A DNA stretch of 8,147 nt. Origin: Flavobacteriaceae bacterium (GTDB taxonomy: Bacteria; Bacteroidota; Bacteroidia; Flavobacteriales; Flavobacteriaceae). Within the stretch, counting starts at the first letter, position 1. The number at the start of each line of letters is the position of its first letter. The stretch covers positions 1 to 8,147 of the forward strand of contig NZQO01000017.1 in NCBI GenBank assembly GCA_002693605.1, in the 5' to 3' direction. Of the stretch, positions 1 through 6,255 are shown in pieces. Made by a program: the position numbers and the translations under genes. The notes beneath the pieces were generated by a model, which was not told where the DNA came from, made no database searches, and saw only the letters and a list, made by a program, of their open reading frames with translations.

Positions 1-10
1 ATTGTATGGA

Positions 11-38
11 TTTTTGTCACGCTTGCGCGTGACGAAAA
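11..38. repeat. Strong hairpin at the start of the mob leader
   Basis: A perfect 7-bp inverted repeat (GTCACGC at 16-22 and GCGTGAC at 27-33) closes a TTGC loop. It extends outward through a T-G wobble (15/34) into four T-A pairs (11-14 with 35-38), giving a 12-bp arm in total. The upper stem is GC-rich in an otherwise A/T-rich leader. Because it sits just ahead of a mobilization operon, it may be part of a transfer origin or a transcription stop for a gene left of the window. The sequence alone does not decide between them. Confidence 0.6.
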
Positions 39-88
39 GGAATAGCAAGAGGGTAACACGCTGCGCGATGTTTCGGATTCCTTTTCGT
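32..88. repeat. Long-range 12-bp perfect inverted repeat
   Basis: ACGAAAAGGAAT at 32-43 is the exact reverse complement of ATTCCTTTTCGT at 77-88, with 33 bases between the arms. The left arm shares bases 32-38 with the right side of the hairpin at 11-38, so the two structures are mutually exclusive in single-stranded DNA or RNA. Such alternatives suit a transfer origin or an attenuator. The intervening bases (44-76) contain the GC-rich stretch CGCTGCGCG. Confidence 0.6.
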
Positions 89-89
89 T

Positions 90-118
90 TTCAAATTGCT
101 GATAACCAGCGATTTGAA
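90..118. repeat. Third inverted repeat in the mob leader
   Basis: TTCAAATTGCTG (90-101) pairs with CAGCGATTTGAA (107-118) across a five-base loop, ATAAC. Eleven of the twelve pairs are Watson-Crick and one (97/111) is T-G. It lies directly downstream of the inverted repeat that ends at 88, so the leader is almost continuously structured from 11 to 118. Mobilizable elements of Bacteroidota commonly carry the transfer origin just upstream of the mob genes, which fits this position, but no nic site was recognised. Confidence 0.55.
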
Positions 119-126
119 TATGTTTT
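96..126 (+). promoter_or_regulatory. Possible promoter of the mob operon
   Basis: TATGTTTT at 119-126 matches the Bacteroidota -7 consensus TAnnTTTG in all but the last fixed base. A TTG triplet at 96-98 lies 20 bases upstream, within the usual spacing for the -33 element. Transcription would start near 132 and leave a leader of about 80 bases before the first gene. The -33 element overlaps the 90-118 inverted repeat, so a protein bound there could repress. Short A/T-rich matches are common by chance, hence the low confidence. Confidence 0.25.
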
Positions 127-146
127 AAATTCTTGACAATCAACGA

Positions 147-199
147 TTTGCGACAAACGGGCTGGAAACGCCCATTTTTAGGGAAGATTTTGCGACAAA
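147..199. repeat. 11-bp direct repeat flanking a small stem
   Basis: TTTGCGACAAA occurs at 147-157 and again at 189-199, a start-to-start distance of 42 bases (about four helical turns). Each copy is itself an imperfect palindrome (TTTG-CGA-CAAA). Between them lies a short stem, GGGC (159-162) with GCCC (170-173), followed by T-rich sequence. The second copy ends ten bases before the first mob gene. Paired symmetric sites at this place would suit operator or relaxosome binding by the ribbon-helix-helix-like product of that gene. The binding is inferred. Confidence 0.5.
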
Positions 200-209
200 T
201 CGGCGAAAT

Positions 210-590
210 ATGGACTCATTTACTGGAATTAGATTTAAAAAGGAAACCGCAAAACGTTTCCAAACTTTCTCACGCACATACTTCAAATCGCACACCGAGG
301 CGATGTCCACGATGCTCGATTTTTTCTTCTACAACGAAATATCGCCAAAGGAAAAATTAGGACCAACAGGGCGAACCATCGAAGCTAAATTACTCAAAAG
401 AATCAATGCGGTTATTGCCATAATGCGAGATGTAGAAAAGACACAAACCAAACCTACGGTGGCTATGATTCAGTCCCTTTTTGAGACCGAAGAGCCAACC
501 AAAAAACCGCTGATTGTAGAAAAGAAATATGCGGAAGAAAAGAAGGAAGTCCGTTTTCGAGAAAAGCAAAACACAAGTAATCAACTTTAA
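210..590 (+). CDS. bfmA: BfmA/BtgA-type mobilization accessory protein
   Basis: This 126-residue protein resembles the BfmA/BtgA family, small DNA-binding proteins encoded first in the mob operons of Bacteroidota mobilizable elements. The N-terminal 45 residues (a short strand at FTGIRFKKET followed by two helices up to MSTMLDFFF) have a ribbon-helix-helix-like pattern. This part probably binds the transfer origin and may also repress the operon. The C-terminal third is rich in Lys and Glu and probably flexible and charged. The start chosen is the first ATG of the frame, and it gives the expected start directly before the DNA-binding strand. There is no clear Shine-Dalgarno site, which is normal in this phylum. 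The stop lies 11 bases before the relaxase gene, so the two are very likely cotranscribed. Family assignment is by sequence resemblance; the DNA site is not known. Confidence 0.75.
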   Translation: MDSFTGIRFKKETAKRFQTFSRTYFKSHTEAMSTMLDFFFYNEISPKEKLGPTGRTIEAKLLKRINAVIAIMRDVEKTQTKPTVAMIQSLFETEEPTKKPLIVEKKYAEEKKEVRFREKQNTSNQL

Positions 591-601
591 TTTTTTGAGC
601 T

Positions 602-1633
602 ATGTATATCACAATCACACCTCAAAAATTAGGCAACAATTATTCACAAAGTTCAGCTGATTTTGTGGGCTATTTGGAAAAGGAAAATCAAGGTTTGGAA
701 CAGCGGGATATGGAACACTTTTTTAACCACTATGGCGATGAGATTTCCGCTGAAGAAGTGGTCAAAGAAATTGATGGAAACACCGCAAAATTAAAAAAGA
801 AAGAACCCAAGTTTTATTCGATTACGGTTAGTCCTTCAAAATATGAATTGCGAAAACTTCAGAACAATAGTCAAGATTTAAAAACCTACACCCGTGAGCT
901 GATGAAAGATTATGTTGCCGGTTTCAATCGGGAAATAAACGGGCGACCTATAACCATCGATGACATAAAATATTATGCGAAAATTGAACACCAAAGAACA
1001 TTCAAGGGAACAGATTTTCAGATTAAAGAAAACCAACCTTTTGCTACAAAAATTCTTCAGCTGAAAACCGAAATCAGAAACATTCAAGAAGGGCGAGCTG
1101 AAGGGAATATTAAAAGGATGGAAAAGGAAATTGCCAAATTGGAACGCCAAGCACCACACCAGCAAAATGACAAACGGATTGTCCAGGGAATGAAAAAGGA
1201 TGGAAACCAAAGCCATATCCATATCATCGTGAGCAGAAAGGATGCTTCCAATTCGGTCAGTCTTTCCCCAGGAAGTAAACACAAAGCTTCCGAAGTTGAA
1301 ATGCACGGCAAAAAGGTAAAGCGTGGTTTTGATAGAGATGCCTTTTTCGCGAAAGCAGAAAAAACGTTCGACAAAACTTTTGGCTACAAACGCAACTTTG
1401 CCGAGACCTACAAAGCAAGAAAGGATTTTATAAAAAACCCCAACTTGTATTTCGCCGCCTTGATGAAATTACCAGCGAACGAAAAAGCATTAGCGTTTAA
1501 AATGATTACCAAATCAGGATTACCGATAGTGCCAAGTATTCCAGTTAGTCAAGTACAAATTGCACTTCGGGTTTTCAAGCGGTTAAGACGTGGTGCAGAA
1601 GTGGCAATCAAATCAAGTTCAATAGGAATTTAG
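602..1633 (+). CDS. BfmB-like HUH relaxase (mobilization nickase)
   Basis: This is a 343-residue relaxase-like protein that would nick the transfer origin and stay covalently attached to the transferred strand. The key visible motif is HIHIIVSRKD at residues 205-214, where His205 and His207 form the HUH metal-binding pair. A second conserved-looking stretch, YYAKIEHQR at 124-132, adds a possible metal-ligand or catalytic His130. Residues 150-185 are a charged, probably coiled-coil helix inserted between these motifs. The catalytic tyrosine is not certain; Tyr14 or Tyr24 near the N terminus are the candidates. No helicase or primase domain follows, so this is a minimal relaxase that depends on host unwinding. 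Its position between the BfmA-type gene and a coupling-protein gene (3 bases downstream) supports the role. It resembles proteins annotated as DUF5712 or MobB/BfmB in Bacteroidota. The role is well supported and the exact family name less so. Confidence 0.75.
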   Translation: MYITITPQKLGNNYSQSSADFVGYLEKENQGLEQRDMEHFFNHYGDEISAEEVVKEIDGNTAKLKKKEPKFYSITVSPSKYELRKLQNNSQDLKTYTRELMKDYVAGFNREINGRPITIDDIKYYAKIEHQRTFKGTDFQIKENQPFATKILQLKTEIRNIQEGRAEGNIKRMEKEIAKLERQAPHQQNDKRIVQGMKKDGNQSHIHIIVSRKDASNSVSLSPGSKHKASEVEMHGKKVKRGFDRDAFFAKAEKTFDKTFGYKRNFAETYKARKDFIKNPNLYFAALMKLPANEKALAFKMITKSGLPIVPSIPVSQVQIALRVFKRLRRGAEVAIKSSSIGI

Positions 1634-1636
1634 GGT

Positions 1637-3217
1637 ATGGAAATAGACAATCTCATAACGATACTTTCAATTATTGCTGTGGCCAGTATCATTTCCTATG
1701 CAATGTTTCGAGTGAGCAAGTACGCACTATTCTTGAATTTCACAATGCTTTCTTGCTTGGTTATCTATTTAACCCAAGTGAACGAATTAGTATCGATATT
1801 GCTGTATCTGGTCTGCCCGCTAATGCTAATTAATATAGGGTTGTATGTCTTTCTGCATAAAACTGAAACCGTACAGAATGGCGATAGCAAGTACCGAGTC
1901 AATTTTGTAACAACCAAAGGAAATTTCAAATTAGATAATATCAAAAGGGGCGCATCCATCATCGGTTCTGCCGGAAGTGGAAAGACCGAAAGTGTAGTAT
2001 ATGGATTTTTAAAACATTTCTGGAAAGAGCGCTTTTGTGGAATCATTCACGACTACAAGGATTTTGAATTAACCGAAATGGCGTATCCGCTTTTCAAGGA
2101 TAGCGATATTCCGTTTAAGGTCATTTCCTTTGATAAAATTATTCACAGGGTAAATCCCATAGCACCACGCTATTTAGAGAATGAGGAAAGCGTAAATGAG
2201 GTTTCAAGGGTGCTGATTGAAAACCTTTTGGAACAAAGGGAAAGCGGGACTACTGGAACAACAAAATTCTTTAACGATGCCGCTGAAGGCTTGATAGGTG
2301 GATTGATTTGGAAACTGAAAACCGACTATCCCAACTACTGTACGCTTCCACATTTGATAGCCATTTATCAAATACTCGATACCGATAGCCTTATCCAATT
2401 TCTGGAAACCAACACCACATCGAGAGCAATGGCAGATGCATTTATTAGCGGTAAGGATTCAGATAGACAGACAGCTGGTGTTAAAAGTACTCTGGCAAAT
2501 GCGCTAAAACGAATTAGTACACAGCGGATTTTTATGGCACTATCCGCAGATGAAGTGCCATTGAATATCAATAGCGAGGAAAATCCTGCAATCATTTCTG
2601 TAGTGAACAACCCTAAATATGAAACATCCTATTCGCCAGTAATTGCCACAATCATTCACACCATTACTAAACAAATGAGTGTAAGAAATTCCAAACCGTC
2701 ATTCCTGTTGATGGAAGAAGCACCAACGATTCGCCTGTTGAATATGCACCGAATTCCGGCAACACTTAGAAGTTATGATATTGCCACCATTTACGTAATG
2801 CAGGATAAGATTCAGAACGATATGATGTACGGCGACAAGGCAAGCAAAGCGATTTTGAGCAACCTATCCTACCAGTTCTTTGGCAAAGTCAACGACCCAG
2901 ACACCGCCAAATACTATGAGCGCTTTTTTGAAATCATCAAAGACCCAACCAAAAGCATCAGCCGAGGCCATAATCTCGATTTTGATACGCGAATCACAAC
3001 GGGCGAAAAAGAAATCCCGAAAATTAGAGCAGACGTTTTCTTTCGATTAAAACAGGGCGAATTTATAACCTATGCTGATGGTAAGGATAAGAAAGTGCAG
3101 TTTAAATTGTCAAGAATTCAGCGGCAGCTTCCTGAAGAATCCAAGCAATTTTCTCAGGCGGATTTAGCGGCTAATTTTGAGCGGGTTTATGATGAGGCGA
3201 AGTCTATATTTAGTTAA
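1637..3217 (+). CDS. VirD4/TraG-like type IV coupling protein
   Basis: This 526-residue inner-membrane ATPase would link the relaxase-DNA complex to a conjugation channel and pump the DNA. The first 75 residues contain two or three hydrophobic segments (about 5-25, 30-46 and 51-73), which anchor it in the membrane. The cytosolic ATPase follows, with Walker A GSAGSGKT at 110-117, an acidic HDYKDFE stretch at 138-144, and Walker B FLLMEEAP at 356-363. NPKYE at 325-329 and the region around YVMQDKIQND at 386-395 fit the TraG/TraD/TraM-recognition-type C-terminal part of the ATPase domain. The start is the ATG three bases after the relaxase stop, which implies translational coupling. It is shorter than many full coupling proteins but similar to those of mobilizable Bacteroidota elements. 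No channel (Tra/VirB) genes are seen nearby, so the channel must come from elsewhere in the element or from a helper. Confidence 0.85.
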   Translation: MEIDNLITILSIIAVASIISYAMFRVSKYALFLNFTMLSCLVIYLTQVNELVSILLYLVCPLMLINIGLYVFLHKTETVQNGDSKYRVNFVTTKGNFKLDNIKRGASIIGSAGSGKTESVVYGFLKHFWKERFCGIIHDYKDFELTEMAYPLFKDSDIPFKVISFDKIIHRVNPIAPRYLENEESVNEVSRVLIENLLEQRESGTTGTTKFFNDAAEGLIGGLIWKLKTDYPNYCTLPHLIAIYQILDTDSLIQFLETNTTSRAMADAFISGKDSDRQTAGVKSTLANALKRISTQRIFMALSADEVPLNINSEENPAIISVVNNPKYETSYSPVIATIIHTITKQMSVRNSKPSFLLMEEAPTIRLLNMHRIPATLRSYDIATIYVMQDKIQNDMMYGDKASKAILSNLSYQFFGKVNDPDTAKYYERFFEIIKDPTKSISRGHNLDFDTRITTGEKEIPKIRADVFFRLKQGEFITYADGKDKKVQFKLSRIQRQLPEESKQFSQADLAANFERVYDEAKSIFS

Positions 3218-3218
3218 A

Positions 3219-6074
3219 TTAAAAGCCGTATTTATCCTTTCTAAGTCTAAATGCCTTTTCACCACCTTCCATTACTGAAGTAATTTCGTTTTTTATTTTT
3301 TTCCTATCAATTGCGCCTTCAGCTTTTATAACACCTCTGGTTTGCGAGCTTGCATCTTTATAATCACAGCATATTACTAATTCAGCGTCACCATTTACAA
3401 CTAAGTTGGCGTTATGGCTTGTGAAAATCAACTGTCTTTTCTTTTTAGCATTCCAAATGTTTTTGATTATTGCATCAATCGCTCGGTTATCAATGTCATC
3501 CTCTGGCTGGTCTATCAATAAAGGTATTCCTGGTTGATTAAGTAGAACTGTAAGAAGTGCAGTAGCTTGTTGTCCAGCAGATGCATCTCGAAAAGGAATT
3601 TCGTCCCCAAGCTCATTATTTGTTGTATAAAAGAATTCTGGATTGAATTCCAATTCCGTTGCTGTTAATTGCAACCAATCATCAGTAGAAATTTTGGATT
3701 GAATTTTTAGCTTATGGTCTTCAGAAAATCCTGCTGAATCCAAAATTGGTGTTGCAGGTAAATCTTCTGGATTATCTTCATCCAGCTTGAATTCAGCCAA
3801 TAGTCGTAGTTCTTCTGAAACAGCTATAAATTGGGTAATAGGGTCTGCTTTACTGCGAATATTTTCCAACAATGCATCTATTCGTTCTTCCCTAATTCTT
3901 GTTCCTTCAAGAATAGAACGAAATTTTTCTTTGAAATTTGCAAGATTGATGTTCTTAGTGACTATTGCTTTTATAAGGTTGTTTGACAAATCCGTAAAAT
4001 TTGTTGCTTGGTCGTTCAAGACACCGACTTTTTCAATGTGTAAGTTTTTCCATTCTTCATTATGGATGTTATAATCAACTTCAGGATTTCCAAGCTTTTT
4101 AATAACAGATTTTCTTTCGGCAACTAAACTATTGATTTCAGCCAGACGGTCTTCCAGCTTTTTTATGTTTGATAATTGCTCTTGACTTGATTGAGATTTG
4201 CCCTTGGCTGCCTCATATTCAGAATTGAATGCGGCTTCCTTTTTTTCCCATTCTTCAATAATTTCATTGTATGCCTTCAATCCACTTTCACTAAAGACAT
4301 CCTTTAATTTTTGAACAGCATCGTTGATGTTCTTGAATTTTGAATTGATTTCGGTATCAAGTTTAGCTATTAATTCCTTGTTTTCGACATCTTCAAGGAA
4401 AGGCTCAATAGGTTCTGGGTACAACTTCAATAGTTCAAGAAGTTCATCTGTTTTGGAATCAAAAAGGGTCAGTTCAGATTCAGTATTTTCTATAATTGTC
4501 TTTTCTAACTCAAATTTTGATTTTTTATCAATCGTTTTTTGGTCGTCTTCCGAAATACCTTTTAAGGATTCACGAATACCCTTAACCTGTCCTTTAATAG
4601 AACTACCTTCAATATTAAAATTGGCAATCTCGTTCTGTACCTTTTTCTTGCGCACCAGTTGGTTATAAGCATTTTTTAATTTAAGATTTGTTTCATCTAA
4701 CTTATATGAGATACGCTCTAAGCTGCTTTTTATAGGTTGCTCTATGAATCGTTTAAGTTCTTCAGTCTTAACACCTACATCACTTAGTTGTTTCTGACTG
4801 TATGATTGGATGGGCAGTACCTTACGGATATCCTCTTCACTAACTTTTTGAAATTCCCCATCCCCAATCTTCAAAAGTATTTCCCTGCTTGAAGAATTTC
4901 TTTTAACGATATGCCGTACATCATTTTTGACCATTGTTATTCTTACCTCACCGCTAACAGCGGTTAAGGTTTTCTTTATCAGAGTATCTCGACGATTCTG
5001 AATGATATCCAGCTCTTGGTAGTTGCCAATTTTTACGGTTTGGTCGCATAGTCCCCATCTGATGTATTCCAATATGGTTGACTTGCCCGTTCCTCTTCCA
5101 CCTATAAATGCATTATATTGACGATTGAATCTAATATTAAAACTTCCCAAAAATTTTGAGTTTGTAACATCGATTGCTTCAATAAATATTTGTGGCATTT
5201 CTGGTTCGGCTTGGGATATTCTGGATTCCTTGGCTAAACACGCCTGTCTAATTGCCTCTGCAGTAGGTTCTGCCCATTTTACCCAAGTAGAATATTTTCC
5301 AAACTCACGTCCATCTTCATACCTATTATCAGATGTGGATACAAGACCTATACTTTTATTACCATAATTTACATCACCACCATTAATTTTATTTTGATAT
5401 CCAGATTCAGACGATATTTCTTTATCGACATAACCGCCAACACAGGGCATTTTAATATAATGCTCTTGGAAACCTTGGCGTATGATTGAATGCTGACCAC
5501 CTTTACCAACATTTGGAAGAACGATATACCTACCTTTACAATAATTTACTTCATCCAAGATTTTGTGAAGCTGGGAAAGGTTGCTGATGACTTCTTGAGA
5601 AATTCTTTGAGTTTGAACTGTCTGTTTATCATATTTGTCTGTAGCCTGAATACCGAGAAAATTGAGAACAGAATTAAGACGTGCATCTTCGAAATCAGCA
5701 TCAAAAATAATTATGACCTGACTGGCTGGATTGGAAAGACTAAGTTCAATACCCGGAAATACTGTTACAATTTTTTCTGGTTCGCCCATTAATTCGTGTA
5801 TTTCGTTCTGCTCTTTGGCGACTTTTCTCAAATGCTGGACGAAGACCACATCGTGATGGTCAGTCATTGCGATAGCATTGATTCCAGCACTACTGATTTT
5901 ATCTAAGTATTCCTTGCAAAATTGTTCGCGATTCTCGTCGATTTGTTGCTTTTCAGCTTCTGATAAATTTGCTATTTGTTCAGCGTTTACACCAAAACGA
6001 ACACCTGTCCAATTAATATCTCTTGGACTGTGTACTTGAAAATCACATCTATAAAATTTTGCGCCTTTATCCAT
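3219..6074 (-). CDS. TrlF-like PHP-domain + SMC/ABC-type ATPase
   Basis: This 951-residue protein has an N-terminal PHP (polymerase/histidinol phosphatase-like) domain, residues 1-290, fused to a split ABC ATPase with a long coiled-coil insert. PHP motifs seen are DFQVHSP at 11-17, TDHHD at 71-75, PGIEL at 107-111 and TSDNR at 247-251. The ATPase has Walker A GGRGTGKS (325-332), a probable Q-loop PIQSYSQ (421-427), a signature-like DASAGQQ (830-836), Walker B LLIDQPEDD (852-860) and a switch histidine in TSHN (885-888). Residues 448-760 are Lys/Glu/Leu-rich and mostly coiled coil, as in SMC/Rad50-like proteins. The architecture matches the family annotated as TrlF, and proteins pairing PHP with such ATPases have been reported as phage-defence proteins (for example Ppl). 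The likely mode is ATP-gated nuclease or phosphoesterase action on nucleic acid; the substrate is unknown. Positions 13 and 251 lack the usual PHP histidines. It is transcribed against the mob genes and diverges from the gene at 6256. Confidence 0.82.
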   Translation of the reverse strand: MDKGAKFYRCDFQVHSPRDINWTGVRFGVNAEQIANLSEAEKQQIDENREQFCKEYLDKISSAGINAIAMTDHHDVVFVQHLRKVAKEQNEIHELMGEPEKIVTVFPGIELSLSNPASQVIIIFDADFEDARLNSVLNFLGIQATDKYDKQTVQTQRISQEVISNLSQLHKILDEVNYCKGRYIVLPNVGKGGQHSIIRQGFQEHYIKMPCVGGYVDKEISSESGYQNKINGGDVNYGNKSIGLVSTSDNRYEDGREFGKYSTWVKWAEPTAEAIRQACLAKESRISQAEPEMPQIFIEAIDVTNSKFLGSFNIRFNRQYNAFIGGRGTGKSTILEYIRWGLCDQTVKIGNYQELDIIQNRRDTLIKKTLTAVSGEVRITMVKNDVRHIVKRNSSSREILLKIGDGEFQKVSEEDIRKVLPIQSYSQKQLSDVGVKTEELKRFIEQPIKSSLERISYKLDETNLKLKNAYNQLVRKKKVQNEIANFNIEGSSIKGQVKGIRESLKGISEDDQKTIDKKSKFELEKTIIENTESELTLFDSKTDELLELLKLYPEPIEPFLEDVENKELIAKLDTEINSKFKNINDAVQKLKDVFSESGLKAYNEIIEEWEKKEAAFNSEYEAAKGKSQSSQEQLSNIKKLEDRLAEINSLVAERKSVIKKLGNPEVDYNIHNEEWKNLHIEKVGVLNDQATNFTDLSNNLIKAIVTKNINLANFKEKFRSILEGTRIREERIDALLENIRSKADPITQFIAVSEELRLLAEFKLDEDNPEDLPATPILDSAGFSEDHKLKIQSKISTDDWLQLTATELEFNPEFFYTTNNELGDEIPFRDASAGQQATALLTVLLNQPGIPLLIDQPEDDIDNRAIDAIIKNIWNAKKKRQLIFTSHNANLVVNGDAELVICCDYKDASSQTRGVIKAEGAIDRKKIKNEITSVMEGGEKAFRLRKDKYGF

Positions 6075-6096
6075 AAAATATAGTTTTTACAACCAC

Positions 6097-6104
6097 CAAA
6101 GGTA
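6097..6104 (-). promoter_or_regulatory. -7 box of the PHP-ATPase gene promoter
   Basis: On the minus strand this reads TACCTTTG, a perfect match to the Bacteroidota -7 consensus TAnnTTTG. It is 22 bases from the ATG at 6074, so transcription would start close to the gene with a leader of roughly 15 bases. A good -33 TTTG at the expected spacing is missing; the nearest, TTTG at 6132-6135 (plus-strand CAAA), is 27 bases away. This suggests a weak promoter or one that needs an activator. The TGTTAA repeat closest to the gene directly abuts this box. Confidence 0.45.
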
Positions 6105-6105
6105 A

Positions 6106-6152
6106 TTAACATATTCAGGATTTTAACATTTCAAAGCAGTTTAGTTTTAACA
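6106..6152 (-). repeat. Three TGTTAA repeats in the divergent control region
   Basis: The minus strand carries TGTTAA three times, at 6106-6111, 6123-6128 and 6147-6152. The two distal copies extend to TGTTAAAA. The spacings are 17 and 24 bases. All are in the same orientation and the nearest copy lies next to the -7 box of the PHP-ATPase gene. Clustered oriented repeats at a promoter suggest an operator, with the winged-helix protein encoded across the gap as the obvious candidate binder. In A/T-rich DNA, hexamer repeats can also arise by chance. Confidence 0.35.
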
Positions 6153-6226
6153 AACATTTTCCTGCATTCGGTATAACTGTAATCTTATTGTAACCGTTTA
6201 TATCTATTCCCACAATTTAATATCAT

Positions 6227-6234
6227 TATCTTTA
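6227..6234 (+). promoter_or_regulatory. Possible -7 box of the AlbA_2/ATPase gene
   Basis: TATCTTTA matches TAnnTTTG except for the final base and lies 21 bases before the ATG at 6256, mirroring the position of the -7 box on the other strand. No convincing -33 element is seen at 17-23 bases upstream. The gene must have a promoter in this 181-base gap because its neighbour is divergent, so this is the best local candidate rather than a firm call. Confidence 0.3.
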
Positions 6235-6255
6235 CTGTCCGATTTTAATTAAATA

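Noticed and set aside
2..136. Plus-strand frame open from the left edge for 44 codons, ending at TGA 134-136
   Set aside because: It runs through the three inverted repeats, is very rich in Arg, and has no recognisable motif. It could be the tail of an upstream gene, but the dense hairpins make a non-coding leader more likely.
133..360. 75-codon plus-strand frame overlapping the first mob gene
   Set aside because: It begins at TTG and overlaps the well-supported mobilization gene in another frame. The peptide is basic and has no known motif.
878..1374. Antisense open frames of 142 and 96 codons inside the relaxase gene
   Set aside because: They are rich in Phe, Ser and Leu, as expected from the reverse complement of Lys/Glu-rich coding sequence, and lie wholly inside a clear gene.
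4324..4668. 114-codon plus-strand frame inside the PHP-ATPase gene
   Set aside because: It is the antisense shadow of the coiled-coil region, with a Ser/Phe-rich low-complexity peptide and no motif.
6179..6193. Two GTAA-containing repeats 11 bp apart (CTGTAAT and TTGTAAC) in the divergent gap
   Set aside because: The shared core is only about four to five bases in A/T-rich DNA, so helical spacing may be chance.
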